Positions 1 to 10,281 of a DNA stretch of 64,000 bases are shown piece after piece. Source of the stretch: Betaproteobacteria bacterium TMED82. Its GTDB lineage: Bacteria > Pseudomonadota > Gammaproteobacteria > Burkholderiales > Burkholderiaceae_A. The number at the start of each line of letters is the position of its first letter. Within the stretch, counting starts at the first letter, position 1. A model generated the notes under the pieces. It had not been told where the DNA came from. It saw nothing but the letters and a program-made list of their open reading frames with translations, and searched no databases. The DNA is taken from the NCBI GenBank assembly GCA_002170395.1, contig NHEJ01000002.1:129844-193843 (forward strand). The letters run 5' to 3'. A program made the translations under genes and the position numbers.

Positions 1-153
1 CTGGTATGTGTCCCTCCAAATATGGAGACTTTTAACGAGGAGGGTATAGATATCAAACTTCAGCACATAGTCACTAATGTCACGCTTGCGGAGGACAACA
101 AATTTATTCAATTTGCGGAGGAAATGAAAGAAGTTTTACAAAAAGATTCCTGA
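1..153 (+). CDS. C-terminal fragment of a CDS truncated by the window start; product unknown
   Basis: Frame 1 is open from base 1 (LVCVPPNMETFNEEGIDIKLQHIVTNVTLAEDNKFIQFAEEMKEVLQKDS) to TGA at 151-153. Confidence 0.5.
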   Translation: MVCVPPNMETFNEEGIDIKLQHIVTNVTLAEDNKFIQFAEEMKEVLQKDS

Positions 154-208
154 GTTTTTGTTCTATTCTAAAATTTTTAAGGTAAAGATATTTTTTAATT
201 CAATTTAT

Positions 209-619
209 TCACTTGCTTAACCATTCTCGAAGTGTAATTAGTTGTTTAGTTTCAACTCCCAGGTTTGGCTCGCAAAAAATTAAACGTTTTTCTCCGGAAG
301 GAAATTCCTGTCGAGCATCATCTAATGCTCTCCAGTCTCTAATGGAGTTTAACTTCACATATTCTTGAATTTCCCTATAACGAGCATAAGGTTCGGACAC
401 AGAATCACCAGTTACTCCAATCACCTTCTCCCCTATTTTACCTAAACTACCCTTTAAATAATTCATGTCATAATACAGTCTCCAAGTTGAAGAGATAACC
501 ACCTCAAATGAAAATTCAGAAACAAGATCATCAAGCAAATAAATTTTCGAAAAAAGTTTTTTATTTAATCCAGAACTAGGATGCAATACTCCATCAAAAT
601 CTAAAAAAAGCGTCTTCAT
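209..619 (-). CDS. HAD-like hydrolase (Swiss-army-knife RNA repair-like HAD domain)
   Basis: N-terminal FLDFDGVLHP motif; SSTWR and DDARQEF segments typical of this HAD subgroup. Confidence 0.7.
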   Translation of the reverse strand: MKTLFLDFDGVLHPSSGLNKKLFSKIYLLDDLVSEFSFEVVISSTWRLYYDMNYLKGSLGKIGEKVIGVTGDSVSEPYARYREIQEYVKLNSIRDWRALDDARQEFPSGEKRLIFCEPNLGVETKQLITLREWLSK

Positions 620-651
620 TTAATTACTCAAGTTTAAACATTTGCCATTGT

Positions 652-742
652 TGGCGGAGAGAGGGGGATTCGAACCCCCGGTAGGCTATTCACCTACACA
701 CGCTTTCCAGGCGTGCGACTTAAACCACTCATCCACCTCTCC
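652..742 (-). tRNA. tRNA-Ser (anticodon GGA)
   Basis: Reverse complement GGAGAGGTGGATGAGTGG...CTGGAAAGCG...GGTTCGAATCCCCCTCTCTCCGCCA; long variable arm; encoded CCA. Confidence 0.95.
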
Positions 743-776
743 TATTGATTTTCTTAATCGTATGAACCATCCTTAC

Positions 777-2765
777 CTACTTCACTTTTCTAAATTGGTT
801 CAGTATTGCAGGATTTTCTAAAGTTGAAATATCTTGGGTCACCTCTACTCCTTTTGCCAAATCTCTCAAGAGCCTTCTCATAATTTTTCCAGATCGTGTT
901 TTCGGTAAATTATCTCCAAATCTAATTTCCTTAGGTTTCGCTATGGGACCAATTTCCTTCGAGACCCATGAGACTAAGTTGTTAACAAGTTTTTCATACT
1001 GTATAGAATCTGATGGTTTTTCCCCTTTTAAAACAACAAATGCTATTATTGCCTCACCACTTAAATCGTCTTCCCTCCCAACAACAGCAGCCTCCGCAAC
1101 AAGAGAGTTAGAAACCAATGCCGACTCGATCTCCATTGTACCTAACCTGTGACCTGAAACATTCAAAACATCATCTATACGACCCATTATTTTAAAATAC
1201 CTATCAGATTTATTTCTGACACAGCCATCCCCAGCAAGATAGAAACGTCCCCCTAAATCTGCCGGAAAATAAGTCTTTTTGAATCTCTCGGGATCTCCCC
1301 AAATACCTCTAATCATTGACGGCCATGGTTTTTTTATTACTAACAGACCGCCTTTTCCATCCTCGAGAATTTCGCCAGTTTCACTAACAACATCAACATC
1401 AATTCCAGGAAAAGGTAAGGTGCACGATCCAGGCACCAGAGGAGTAGCTCCTGGCAACGGGGTTATAATATGTCCTCCAGTTTCAGTCTGCCAAAAAGTA
1501 TCAACGATTGGACATCGATTACTGCCTACTGCTTCGTAATACCAAATCCATGCGGCGGGATTTATAGGCTCGCCAACAGTTCCCAGAAGACGCAATGAAC
1601 TTAAGTCATAATTAGATGGGTGAACATTGTCATCAGCACTAGACATCTTCAGTAAAGAGCGTATCGCTGTTGGGGCCGTATAAAAAATACTGACTTTATG
1701 TCTTTTTATCATATCCCAAAATCTACCAGCGTTCGGATAAACTGGCACTCCTTCAAATACAACTTGCGTTGCACCTACTGCTAAAGGTCCATAAGCTACG
1801 TAGGTATGACCAGTGATCCAACCAATATCTGCGGTACACCAAAAAATATCGTCCAGTTTTATATCAAACGTGTACTTCATAGTCAGTATTGAGTGCAAGA
1901 GATAGCCAGCAGTAGAATGCTCAATACCTTTTGGTTTACCAGTGGAACCAGAGGTGTACAAAACAAACAGTGGATGCTCAGCCTCAACCCATTCTGGTTC
2001 ACAAATATCCTCAGTACCCTCTAAAAATTTTTCAAAAAATACATCTCGAGAATCATCGAAGTTTGCCCTCGCGCCAGTGCGCTGGTAAATTATTACTTTC
2101 TTAACTAAATTGTGACTTCCGCTAAAAGAAAGAGCTTCATCAACTGCTTTTTTTAATGGTAAAGATTTTCCTCCTCTCTTTTGTTCATCGGCGGTAATTA
2201 TCAAGGAGGCACTAATATCAATAATTCTTTCTTGTAAACTTTTTGCTGAAAATCCTCCAAAAACTACAGAATGAATAATTCCAAGCCTTGCACAGGCTTG
2301 CATTGCCACAATACCCTCTATCGACATTGGCATGTAGATAATAGCTTTATCGCCCTTTTTAAATCCATATCGTTTCAAGCCATTTGCAAACTTACAAACT
2401 TTTTTTAGAAGATTTCCATAACTAACTTTTTGAACTTTTCCATCATCACCCTCAAAAATGAGAGCCAGTTTTTCCCCCAGGCCACTTTGAATATTTCTAT
2501 CTAAACAATTAAATGATGCATTTAACTTCCCGTCCTCAAACCACTTAAAAAAAGGAGCTCCTTCTTGATTTAGTGTTTTTGTAAAGTCTTGTCTCCAAGA
2601 CAATTCAGTTTTAGCGAGGGAAGCCCAATAATGTTCATAGTCATTCTCAGCTTCCTCACACAACTGAAAATACTCCTCCATACTTTTTACCTTGGCTTTT
2701 GAGGAAAAATCTGCAGACGGATAAAATCTACGTTGCTCTTGTAATGATGATTCAATCTCGGTCAT
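777..2765 (-). CDS. acs: Acetyl-CoA synthetase (acetate-CoA ligase, AMP-forming)
   Basis: 662 aa; [12 protein letters not shown]-loop, [15 protein letters not shown]-terminal [14 protein letters not shown] acetylation-site motif. Confidence 0.93.
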   Translation of the reverse strand: MTEIESSLQEQRRFYPSADFSSKAKVKSMEEYFQLCEEAENDYEHYWASLAKTELSWRQDFTKTLNQEGAPFFKWFEDGKLNASFNCLDRNIQSGLGEKLALIFEGDDGKVQKVSYGNLLKKVCKFANGLKRYGFKKGDKAIIYMPMSIEGIVAMQACARLGIIHSVVFGGFSAKSLQERIIDISASLIITADEQKRGGKSLPLKKAVDEALSFSGSHNLVKKVIIYQRTGARANFDDSRDVFFEKFLEGTEDICEPEWVEAEHPLFVLYTSGSTGKPKGIEHSTAGYLLHSILTMKYTFDIKLDDIFWCTADIGWITGHTYVAYGPLAVGATQVVFEGVPVYPNAGRFWDMIKRHKVSIFYTAPTAIRSLLKMSSADDNVHPSNYDLSSLRLLGTVGEPINPAAWIWYYEAVGSNRCPIVDTFWQTETGGHIITPLPGATPLVPGSCTLPFPGIDVDVVSETGEILEDGKGGLLVIKKPWPSMIRGIWGDPERFKKTYFPADLGGRFYLAGDGCVRNKSDRYFKIMGRIDDVLNVSGHRLGTMEIESALVSNSLVAEAAVVGREDDLSGEAIIAFVVLKGEKPSDSIQYEKLVNNLVSWVSKEIGPIAKPKEIRFGDNLPKTRSGKIMRRLLRDLAKGVEVTQDISTLENPAILNQFRKVK

Positions 2766-2850
2766 AATTTAGGTTTCCCGTTACGAATTAAGCAAAAGTG
2801 CAGTTTTTTAATAGCTGAGTAGGATAGTACCAAAAAAAGAGAAATGAAAC

Positions 2851-4353
2851 ATGATAAAAGCACAAGATATTGTTGATAGCGTTGCTGAAGCATTTCAATT
2901 TATAAGCTACTATCACCCAAAAGATTTTTTAGACGCCCTTCACAACGCATATGAGCTTGAAGAGTCAAAACCGGCGAAAGATGCTCTAGCTCAGATATTA
3001 ACTAACAGTAAAATGAGTGCCACTGATAAAAGGCCTTTATGTCAAGATACTGGCATTGCTACTGTTTTTGTAACAATCGGCCAAAAATGTATCCTTGATA
3101 CTAGTAAGTATTCAATAGAGGAATTAATAAACGAAGGGGTAAGATGCGCCTATTTGAATGAGGACAATCCATTAAGAGCCTCAGTTCTTAAAGAACCGTA
3201 TGGATCTAGAGTAAATACGCGGGATAATACTCCAGCTGTTATTCATTGTGAATTTGACAATAGTTCAGAGATAGATTTCATTTGTGCAGCTAAAGGTGGT
3301 GGATCTGAGGCTAAAGCAAAGTTATTCATGTTGAACCCTAGTGATTCGATTTCAGATACCATTGTTGAATCAATTCCGAGTATGGGCGCGGGTTGGTGCC
3401 CACCTGGAATTTTAGGGGTTGGGATAGGGGGTACCCCAGAAAAGGCTATGTTGCTTGCAAAAAAATCTTTGATGTCACCAGTGAATATGCTTGCTTTACT
3501 AAAGGCTGGTCCAAAAAACAAGTCAGAAGAATTAAGGTTGGAACTTTACCACCGCATTAATTCTTTAGGGATAGGTGCTCAGGGACTTGGAGGGGTTACA
3601 ACTGTTCTAGATGTTAAGCTTTTGGAATATCCCACGCATGCAGCAAATTTACCTGTCGGCATTATTCCCAATTGTGCCGCTACTCGACATATTCATTTTT
3701 GTTTAGATGGGACAGGTCCAGCCACATTTACTCCTCCGAGAGACAATGATTATCCTAGCGTAAATTGGAAACCTGATTTTAACCAAGCTAAAAAAGTGGA
3801 GTTATCTCAGTTGACAAAAGAAACTATAAAATCTTGGAAGGCAGGTGACCAACTCTTATTATCCGGACTATTACTTACGGGGAGAGATGCAGCTCACAAA
3901 AGAATTATGGATTTTCTCGATCAAAAAACCCCTTTGCCCGTTAACTTCAAAAATAGAATTATTTATTATGTTGGTCCAGTTGATCCGGTCAGAGACGAAG
4001 CAGTGGGTCCAGCTGGTCCAACAACTGCTACTAGAATGGATAAATTTACTGAGCGCATGCTTGAAGAAACTGGGCTGCTAGGAATGATAGGTAAAGCTGA
4101 AAGAGGGATAGAGACAGTAAATTCTATTAAAAAACATAAATCAGTTTACCTCATCGGTGTTGGGGGAGCCGCTTACTTAGTTAGTAAGGCTATAAAAAAA
4201 GCTACTTTAGTAGCCTTCGAGGATTTAGGTATGGAAGCTATTTATGAATTCGAAGTTGAAGATATGCCGGTTACTGTTGCAGTAGATAATCTTGGTAATT
4301 CAGTTCATGACTTGGGGCCAGCAAAGTGGAAAATAAAACTTGAATCGGTGTAA
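2851..4353 (+). CDS. Class I fumarate hydratase (Fe-S dependent)
   Basis: 500 aa; CQDTGIATVF, GAGWCPPGILGVGIGG, YYVGPVDPVRDEAVGPAGPTTATRMDKFTERML motifs of class I fumarases. Confidence 0.9.
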   Translation: MIKAQDIVDSVAEAFQFISYYHPKDFLDALHNAYELEESKPAKDALAQILTNSKMSATDKRPLCQDTGIATVFVTIGQKCILDTSKYSIEELINEGVRCAYLNEDNPLRASVLKEPYGSRVNTRDNTPAVIHCEFDNSSEIDFICAAKGGGSEAKAKLFMLNPSDSISDTIVESIPSMGAGWCPPGILGVGIGGTPEKAMLLAKKSLMSPVNMLALLKAGPKNKSEELRLELYHRINSLGIGAQGLGGVTTVLDVKLLEYPTHAANLPVGIIPNCAATRHIHFCLDGTGPATFTPPRDNDYPSVNWKPDFNQAKKVELSQLTKETIKSWKAGDQLLLSGLLLTGRDAAHKRIMDFLDQKTPLPVNFKNRIIYYVGPVDPVRDEAVGPAGPTTATRMDKFTERMLEETGLLGMIGKAERGIETVNSIKKHKSVYLIGVGGAAYLVSKAIKKATLVAFEDLGMEAIYEFEVEDMPVTVAVDNLGNSVHDLGPAKWKIKLESV

Positions 4354-4359
4354 TTTGTG

Positions 4360-4800
4360 TCACTCATTTTTATTTTCAATTGATCCTATGAAATTTCTAA
4401 TACCCTGCTCTGCTACGAGTGCGTCGTCTGACGCTTTTAAATTAGATACACCTACCCCACCTATGCAATATTCGTGCACGAATATAGGTAAACCACCTTC
4501 CATTAACCCTTTTAGATCTGGCACTGAAAGAAAAGCGAGTCTTCCTTCGTTTATTACTGTTTCATAAGCTTTTGATGGCCTACGGCCTAGAACAGATGTT
4601 CTGGCCTTATGCCAAGCAATAGTGGATGAGATCGGCGGTACCGTATAATCTCTCTGCAACCAGAGTAAATTACCTCCATCGTCACAAACTGCAACGCAAA
4701 CTTCCCAATTCTTCCCCTTAGCGAACTTCAAACAAGTTTTACCAATTGCCTCAGCATGATCGGCCGTTAAGATCGGTTTAGTCAACATTAAAACCTCCAA
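4360..4800 (-). CDS. GlcG/HbpS-like heme-binding family protein (DUF336)
   Basis: 146 aa; VAVCDDGGNLLWLQRDYTVPPISSTIAWHKARTS and GGLPIFVHEYCIGGVGVSN typical of the family. Confidence 0.8.
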   Translation of the reverse strand: MEVLMLTKPILTADHAEAIGKTCLKFAKGKNWEVCVAVCDDGGNLLWLQRDYTVPPISSTIAWHKARTSVLGRRPSKAYETVINEGRLAFLSVPDLKGLMEGGLPIFVHEYCIGGVGVSNLKASDDALVAEQGIRNFIGSIENKNE

Positions 4801-4924
4801 ATATGATTAGTATGACATTAAATTTGTCTTAAATATACCTTGGCAATATTGCAAATAGTTCTCATTATTATTAAGATAAAGTTCAGTTCAATGATTAAAA
4901 TTTTGTCAACAAAGGATTAAGATA

Positions 4925-5968
4925 GTGATTACCCAGAGCAAAAACCTTGCAATAATCAATTGTGTTATTTTATTTACTCTATTGAGTTGCTCAGTGAACA
5001 TGTCAGCAAAAAGTGATGAGGTCGTGAATGTTTATACCTCGCGACATTATGATATTGATGGCCTGATTTACAAAAATTTCACTGAAGAAACTGGAATACG
5101 AGTAAAAGAAGTGTCTTCAAAAGATCAGGCCTTACTTGAGCGATTAAAAAATGAGGGGTCTAACAGTCCGGCTGATATTCTAATTCTTGCGGATGCAGCC
5201 AGGCTTTACAAAGCGCAAAGTTCTGGATTTTTTCAAACTTTAAACTCAGTTAAATTAAAAATTGCAATTCCCGATCAATTCCGGTCAGGCGATTCGTGGG
5301 TTGGATTAACTACAAGAGCTAGAATTATTGTCTTTAATAAAGAAAGATTTTCAATTGATGATGTAAAAACCTACGAAGACTTAGCGGACAAGAAATTTAA
5401 AAATCAATTTTGCAGTAGAACATCTTCTCACCCATACATGCTATCGTTAATTTCAAGTTTGATTACCAATTTGGGGGAAAAAGAGGCTAAAGCTTGGGCT
5501 AAGAAAGTAGTGTCTAACCAGGCCAGGAAGCCAAAGGGTGGAGACACAGATCAAATGAGAGCGATAGCTTCAGGAGAATGCGGAGTCGCTCTTACAAACA
5601 GTTACTACCTTGTTAGGCTAATGCGTTCAAAAAGCCCAAAAGATCAAAGAGTGATTAATGCTATTGGATATAGCATGCCAAATCAATTGAGTTTTGGAAC
5701 ACACATCAATGTTACAGGCGGTGGAATTTTGAAAAATGCTCCTAACCCTGATAATGCACGGCGATTTTTGGAATATTTAGCTTCACGGAATGCTCAAAAA
5801 ATTTTCGCCGAGCGAAATAATGAATGGCCCATACTAGAAGATTTACCAATAAAAAACACTGCGCTCTCTTCCCTCGGAGAATTCAAACGAGACAGACTTT
5901 CAATAGAACTTATCGGTAAAAACCAGTTTAAAGCCCAGAGTTTGGCAGATAGTGTAAATTGGAGATAA
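4925..5968 (+). CDS. Iron(III) ABC transporter substrate-binding protein (FutA/FbpA-like)
   Basis: Signal peptide, VVNVYTSRHYDIDGLIYKNFTEETGI, DILILADAARLYKA, GVALTNSYYLVRLM. Confidence 0.85.
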   Translation: MITQSKNLAIINCVILFTLLSCSVNMSAKSDEVVNVYTSRHYDIDGLIYKNFTEETGIRVKEVSSKDQALLERLKNEGSNSPADILILADAARLYKAQSSGFFQTLNSVKLKIAIPDQFRSGDSWVGLTTRARIIVFNKERFSIDDVKTYEDLADKKFKNQFCSRTSSHPYMLSLISSLITNLGEKEAKAWAKKVVSNQARKPKGGDTDQMRAIASGECGVALTNSYYLVRLMRSKSPKDQRVINAIGYSMPNQLSFGTHINVTGGGILKNAPNPDNARRFLEYLASRNAQKIFAERNNEWPILEDLPIKNTALSSLGEFKRDRLSIELIGKNQFKAQSLADSVNWR

Positions 5969-5986
5969 TTTATAATTTTCTGTAAG

Positions 5987-6964
5987 TTAATCCTTTTTTT
6001 TTGGCAAAAAATTTTTTACTACCGAAATTTGATTCAAGTGCATCAAGGTTGGCACGTGTCCGACTCCTTCAAACTCCACCATCATAGGTTTAGGGCCTCG
6101 ATCTATCATCTTTAAAGCAATGTCTCTAGATAATATTTTACTTTGCTCGCCTCTAACCAATAATGTTGGGCAAGTTATTAGGTCGTAAATAGTCCATAAA
6201 TTTAAATTACGGATTGCTTCTATATTTTTTGTACTTAAATTTTCCCCATAAATATGACTTAACGGAGACGCCAGTATAGCTGGATCATAATGAATTATGT
6301 AACTATTAGAGATCTCATTTTTTCGTACAAAGGCCTCAGTCAATATCCGCCATTGATTATTTGAGTGAAAACCGAATTCTTTAAAGCTTCTTTTTACGTA
6401 ATTTTTTGCTTCGGCAAAGTCAAAAAATTCAAGGAATTTTTCTTTCCTTGCTAAGGAAGCCAACTCCTCCAACTTTGAAAAATTGATCTCTGGCCCCACA
6501 TCATTCAGAATCAGGGACTCTACGATAATATTATTTAAGTTCTTTTTTTTTAGGAAATATTGCTTAACATTTAAGCTAAATGTTAACTCGTCCTTTATTG
6601 CCGAAGTTGCTAAAAACATACCTAGTAATCCTCCTAAAGAGGTTCCTATAATATGTACTTTAGAAAGGCTAAGTTGACTGCACATATCGATCAAATCAGA
6701 AATATACTGTGGAATATTGTAAAAGTTTTTATTTTGCAGCCATGAGGATTTACCTCTACCAATCAGGTCAGGACATAAAACCCGGAATTCCCTTGATAAC
6801 TCTCCCGCGAGAATTGAGAAATCCCCACTAGATCTGGTGTACCCATGTAAACAAATCACAACATTCGGGTTATCTTTTCTGCCCCATTCACGCACCACCA
6901 TTGTATGCTCCTGAAAAAAAGTCGAGCATTTTATGTTGATGTAGTTCTCTCTACTTTCGTCCAA
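5987..6964 (-). CDS. Alpha/beta hydrolase
   Basis: CLHGYTRSSGDF, HIIGTSLGG nucleophile elbow, C-terminal GVGHVPTL catalytic His. Confidence 0.8.
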   Translation of the reverse strand: MDESRENYINIKCSTFFQEHTMVVREWGRKDNPNVVICLHGYTRSSGDFSILAGELSREFRVLCPDLIGRGKSSWLQNKNFYNIPQYISDLIDMCSQLSLSKVHIIGTSLGGLLGMFLATSAIKDELTFSLNVKQYFLKKKNLNNIIVESLILNDVGPEINFSKLEELASLARKEKFLEFFDFAEAKNYVKRSFKEFGFHSNNQWRILTEAFVRKNEISNSYIIHYDPAILASPLSHIYGENLSTKNIEAIRNLNLWTIYDLITCPTLLVRGEQSKILSRDIALKMIDRGPKPMMVEFEGVGHVPTLMHLNQISVVKNFLPKKKD

Positions 6965-6973
6965 TAATAATCC

Positions 6974-7762
6974 TTAATTGATGAAAGCTAATTTTGGGAA
7001 AACACGACATATATTTTTCATTGCATGCTGAGAGACATGAGAAATACTATTATTTCTAATACTCGCAAAACTACTTACAATCCTAGGAATTTGTGCTGGG
7101 GAATTCTTTTTTTCCTGAGATATCCAAGAGGGCGACATATCAGGAGAGTCTGTTTCAAAAACATAAGCACTATCAGGAATTTCCAGAGCGATTTTTCTAA
7201 TTCGTTTTGCTCTTTCAAAGGTCAAACTTCCACCAAAACCCAAGAGCAACCCAAGCCTTAAAAAATTTTTTGTCTGTATATCGCTTCCATTAAAAGCATG
7301 AGCAATACCGTTTGAAATTTTATACTTTCGTAAATATTTTAGAGTAAGATCGTGACTTCGTCTGACATGCAAAACCACAGGCAGATTAAAACTTGATGCT
7401 ATCTTTAATTGTTCAATAAAAAACCAAAGCATTTTTTCTTTGTTAAATTCGGAAATAAAAAAATCCAGTCCTATCTCCCCGATGCCGACAAATTTAGGAT
7501 CATTAAATGACGCTATAACACACTGCTTTAGTTTAATTAGGTCACTCTCATCTGAGTCATTAATATGGCAAGGGTGAATTCCTAAACAATAAAAAATACC
7601 TTGAAATTTATGAGCTAAACTTTTTACCTGTTGAAAATTTTTTCTTCCAACAGATGGCAAAAGAAAATACCTAACGCCATTTCTAGTCGCAGAAGTAATT
7701 TCGTACTCTGGATCCTCCAGAAAGTCTAAATGACAATGCGTGTCAAAAAAGATATGCTTCAT
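6974..7762 (-). CDS. TatD family metal-dependent hydrolase
   Basis: FFDTHCHLDFLE, GIGEIGLDFF, VVLHVRRSHDLTL, ETDSPDMSP. Confidence 0.88.
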   Translation of the reverse strand: MKHIFFDTHCHLDFLEDPEYEITSATRNGVRYFLLPSVGRKNFQQVKSLAHKFQGIFYCLGIHPCHINDSDESDLIKLKQCVIASFNDPKFVGIGEIGLDFFISEFNKEKMLWFFIEQLKIASSFNLPVVLHVRRSHDLTLKYLRKYKISNGIAHAFNGSDIQTKNFLRLGLLLGFGGSLTFERAKRIRKIALEIPDSAYVFETDSPDMSPSWISQEKKNSPAQIPRIVSSFASIRNNSISHVSQHAMKNICRVFPKLAFIN

Positions 7763-7765
7763 TTT

Positions 7766-8332
7766 ATGAGTCCAAAATTACAAAATCTTTTAAAAATACA
7801 GGAATTAAAAAAGTCAAAAGCTTTAAAAAACTTTCAACACATTTTAGACAATCCAAAGTACCGTTCCTACACTCAAAACTCTGTAGCTGTTTCCGTCGCT
7901 ATTGGTCTCTTTTGCGGCCTCCTACCTGCGCCATTTCAAATGCTAAGCGCGGCAACCGCTTCTTACCTGTTTCAAACCAACATTCTCATAGCAGTAGGGC
8001 TTACCCTTTATAGTAACCCAATGACCATAGTTCCGCTATACTATCTTGGCTACAAGATTGGGGAATCCGTTTTGGGACTTAGGATATATAAGTCCGATGA
8101 AACATACATCGAAAAAAGCAATTTATTAAATTGGCAAAACCTTTTTTTGGAAGACACTACGAACTTTAATCAATTTTTCTCTCAAATAAGCACTGAATCC
8201 TTCTCTACGGTGAGTTGGAATCTAATCGTGGGGAATTTCATTTTAGCCATTAGTTTAGCAGTCTCAGGGTTTATACTCACCCACATTATTTGGCAGACTG
8301 TAAAGGTTCTCAAAAACTTTAGGTCAAATTAA
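7766..8332 (+). CDS. DUF2062 domain membrane protein
   Basis: VAIGLFCGLLPAPFQM...NPMTIVPLYYLGYKIGE. The listed ORF starts at 7730, but ATG 7766 removes overlap with the divergent tatD start. Confidence 0.75.
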   Translation: MSPKLQNLLKIQELKKSKALKNFQHILDNPKYRSYTQNSVAVSVAIGLFCGLLPAPFQMLSAATASYLFQTNILIAVGLTLYSNPMTIVPLYYLGYKIGESVLGLRIYKSDETYIEKSNLLNWQNLFLEDTTNFNQFFSQISTESFSTVSWNLIVGNFILAISLAVSGFILTHIIWQTVKVLKNFRSN

Positions 8333-8998
8333 TGTGATAGTTTTACTGCACCCCGCAGCAATAGTCAAATCGTGTGTAACAATTATTAAGGCTGACTGAT
8401 TTTCTTGAGCTTGGTCTAATAAGACACTAAAAATTTGATTAGCATTCTCGTTATCTAAATTTCCAGTTGGCTCGTCAGCCAACACTAATTTCGGTGCATT
8501 CACAACCGATCGGGCAATGGCAACTCTTTGCCTTTCACCTCCTGAAAGCATAGATGGAAGGTGCTTTGTTCGCTTACTTAATCCAACCTTACTCAAAAGC
8601 TCCTTAGCTTTTTCCTCCTCATCTTTACTACAGATACCTGCAACAAGAAGCGGCATTAGAACATTTTCTAAAACATTGAACTCTGGGAGCAAGTGATGAA
8701 ACTGATATACAAATCCGAGAGATTCTCTCCTCAGTCTTGTTCTATTACTGTCACTCATAGAGCTTATAGAATCTCCTAATAGCTTAACTTCCCCCCGAGT
8801 TGGCTTTTCGAGCCCACCCATAATATGAAGTAAGGTACTTTTACCACTTCCCGATGGTCCAGTAATTGCAAGAACTTCACCAAAGCTAACCTCTAAAGAT
8901 ATTTTTTTTAACGCCACAACGCTCTCACCAGCAACTGAGTAAATTTTTTCTACATCATTTAACTTTAGGAGAATATTGCATGGGTCAACCTTCCTCAT
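8324..8998 (-). CDS. lolD: Lipoprotein-releasing ABC transporter ATP-binding protein LolD
   Basis: GPSGSGKSTLLHIMGGLEKPTRGEV Walker A; LSGGERQRVAIARSVVNAPKLVLADEPTGNLD signature and Walker B; adjacent to lolC/E. Confidence 0.92.
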   Translation of the reverse strand: MRKVDPCNILLKLNDVEKIYSVAGESVVALKKISLEVSFGEVLAITGPSGSGKSTLLHIMGGLEKPTRGEVKLLGDSISSMSDSNRTRLRRESLGFVYQFHHLLPEFNVLENVLMPLLVAGICSKDEEEKAKELLSKVGLSKRTKHLPSMLSGGERQRVAIARSVVNAPKLVLADEPTGNLDNENANQIFSVLLDQAQENQSALIIVTHDLTIAAGCSKTITLI

Positions 8999-9022
8999 AT
9001 TTAATTTTTCTTCAAATCAATT

Positions 9023-10258
9023 TTATTCATACCGTAGCGCAGCCGCTGGCTCCAGACTCATCGCTTTTAAACACGGATAAATTGTCGATAGTACAGTTAG
9101 AAATAGCGAGACTACACCTATTGAAAACATATCTTCCAACCTTAAGTCAGAAGGAACTTTATCTATCAAATAAATTCCCTCTGGTAGGACCTCAAACCCA
9201 AAAGTAACTTCAACAACCCGAACTATATCTCCAACATTAAGCGCGCCTACGCTGCCTAAAACCAATCCAGAGAAAACTCCAATCAAGCCAAGACAAATTC
9301 CTTGAGTAAAAAAAATCAGTAATATTGACTTTTTTGTAGCTCCCATTGTTCTCAAAATTGCTATGTCCGATTTTTTTTCCGAAACTGTCATAACCAGCAT
9401 GGATACTAAATTGAAGGCTGCGACACCAATAATTAACATTAATATAATAGTCATCATTTTTTTTTCAATTTGGACAGCAGCAAACCAATTTTTATTTTCA
9501 TATGTCCAGTCCCTTACAATATATTTATCACCAATTAATATCTTAATTTCATTAGCAAAACTAGGTGCATTATTCATGTCGTTCAGGCGTATTCTTAGAC
9601 CGTCGATGGTGGAGTACCTAAAAAACTTTTTCACATCTTCTTTATTACAAACAATTAAATTACTATCATACTGAAAATGACCAGTATCAAAAATTCCAGA
9701 AATTTTGAATTTTTTTATTCTAGGGACGAAACCAAGAACGGAGGCCGGACTTTCAGTACTTATTAGGATAATACTATCACCATATTCAAGTGCTAATTTA
9801 TCAGCTAATTGTTTGCCAATAAAAACATTAAAACTTCCAGGAGGAAGTAAGGAGTCTCTGCTTGTTGAGGTTAACTTGAGAATATCACTTACCTCGTTCT
9901 CCAAATCAGGATCAATCCCCTTAACAAAAACACCCTCTAATCTACCATCCCCTAATAAAATGGACTTGGCATCAATAAATGGCGCTATTCCAACAACATC
10001 AGGGTGTTTTGATACTTTTTCCCTTATATTTTCTAATTCACTAAACTCAGCATTTCTGGTTATTAGCTCAACGTGAGCTAATACACCAAGCATTTTATCT
10101 CTAACCTCTTTTTGAAAACCATTCATAACTGATAGTACAATTATTAATGTGGCTACGCCTAAAGCGATGCCCGCTGTTGACAAAAAGGAAATAAAATTAA
10201 TAAAGTTAGAATTATTTCCTGCTTTTATAAATCTCAAACCCACGAAAATTTCGTACAT
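9023..10258 (-). CDS. lolC: Lipoprotein-releasing ABC transporter permease LolC/LolE family
   Basis: 411 aa; FISFLSTAGIALGVATLIIVLSVMNGFQKEVRDKMLG; DIAILRTMGATKKSI; LEPAAALRYE C-terminus. Confidence 0.9.
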   Translation of the reverse strand: MYEIFVGLRFIKAGNNSNFINFISFLSTAGIALGVATLIIVLSVMNGFQKEVRDKMLGVLAHVELITRNAEFSELENIREKVSKHPDVVGIAPFIDAKSILLGDGRLEGVFVKGIDPDLENEVSDILKLTSTSRDSLLPPGSFNVFIGKQLADKLALEYGDSIILISTESPASVLGFVPRIKKFKISGIFDTGHFQYDSNLIVCNKEDVKKFFRYSTIDGLRIRLNDMNNAPSFANEIKILIGDKYIVRDWTYENKNWFAAVQIEKKMMTIILMLIIGVAAFNLVSMLVMTVSEKKSDIAILRTMGATKKSILLIFFTQGICLGLIGVFSGLVLGSVGALNVGDIVRVVEVTFGFEVLPEGIYLIDKVPSDLRLEDMFSIGVVSLFLTVLSTIYPCLKAMSLEPAAALRYE

Positions 10259-10281
10259 GATTAATGCAATGGTAGTTATTT

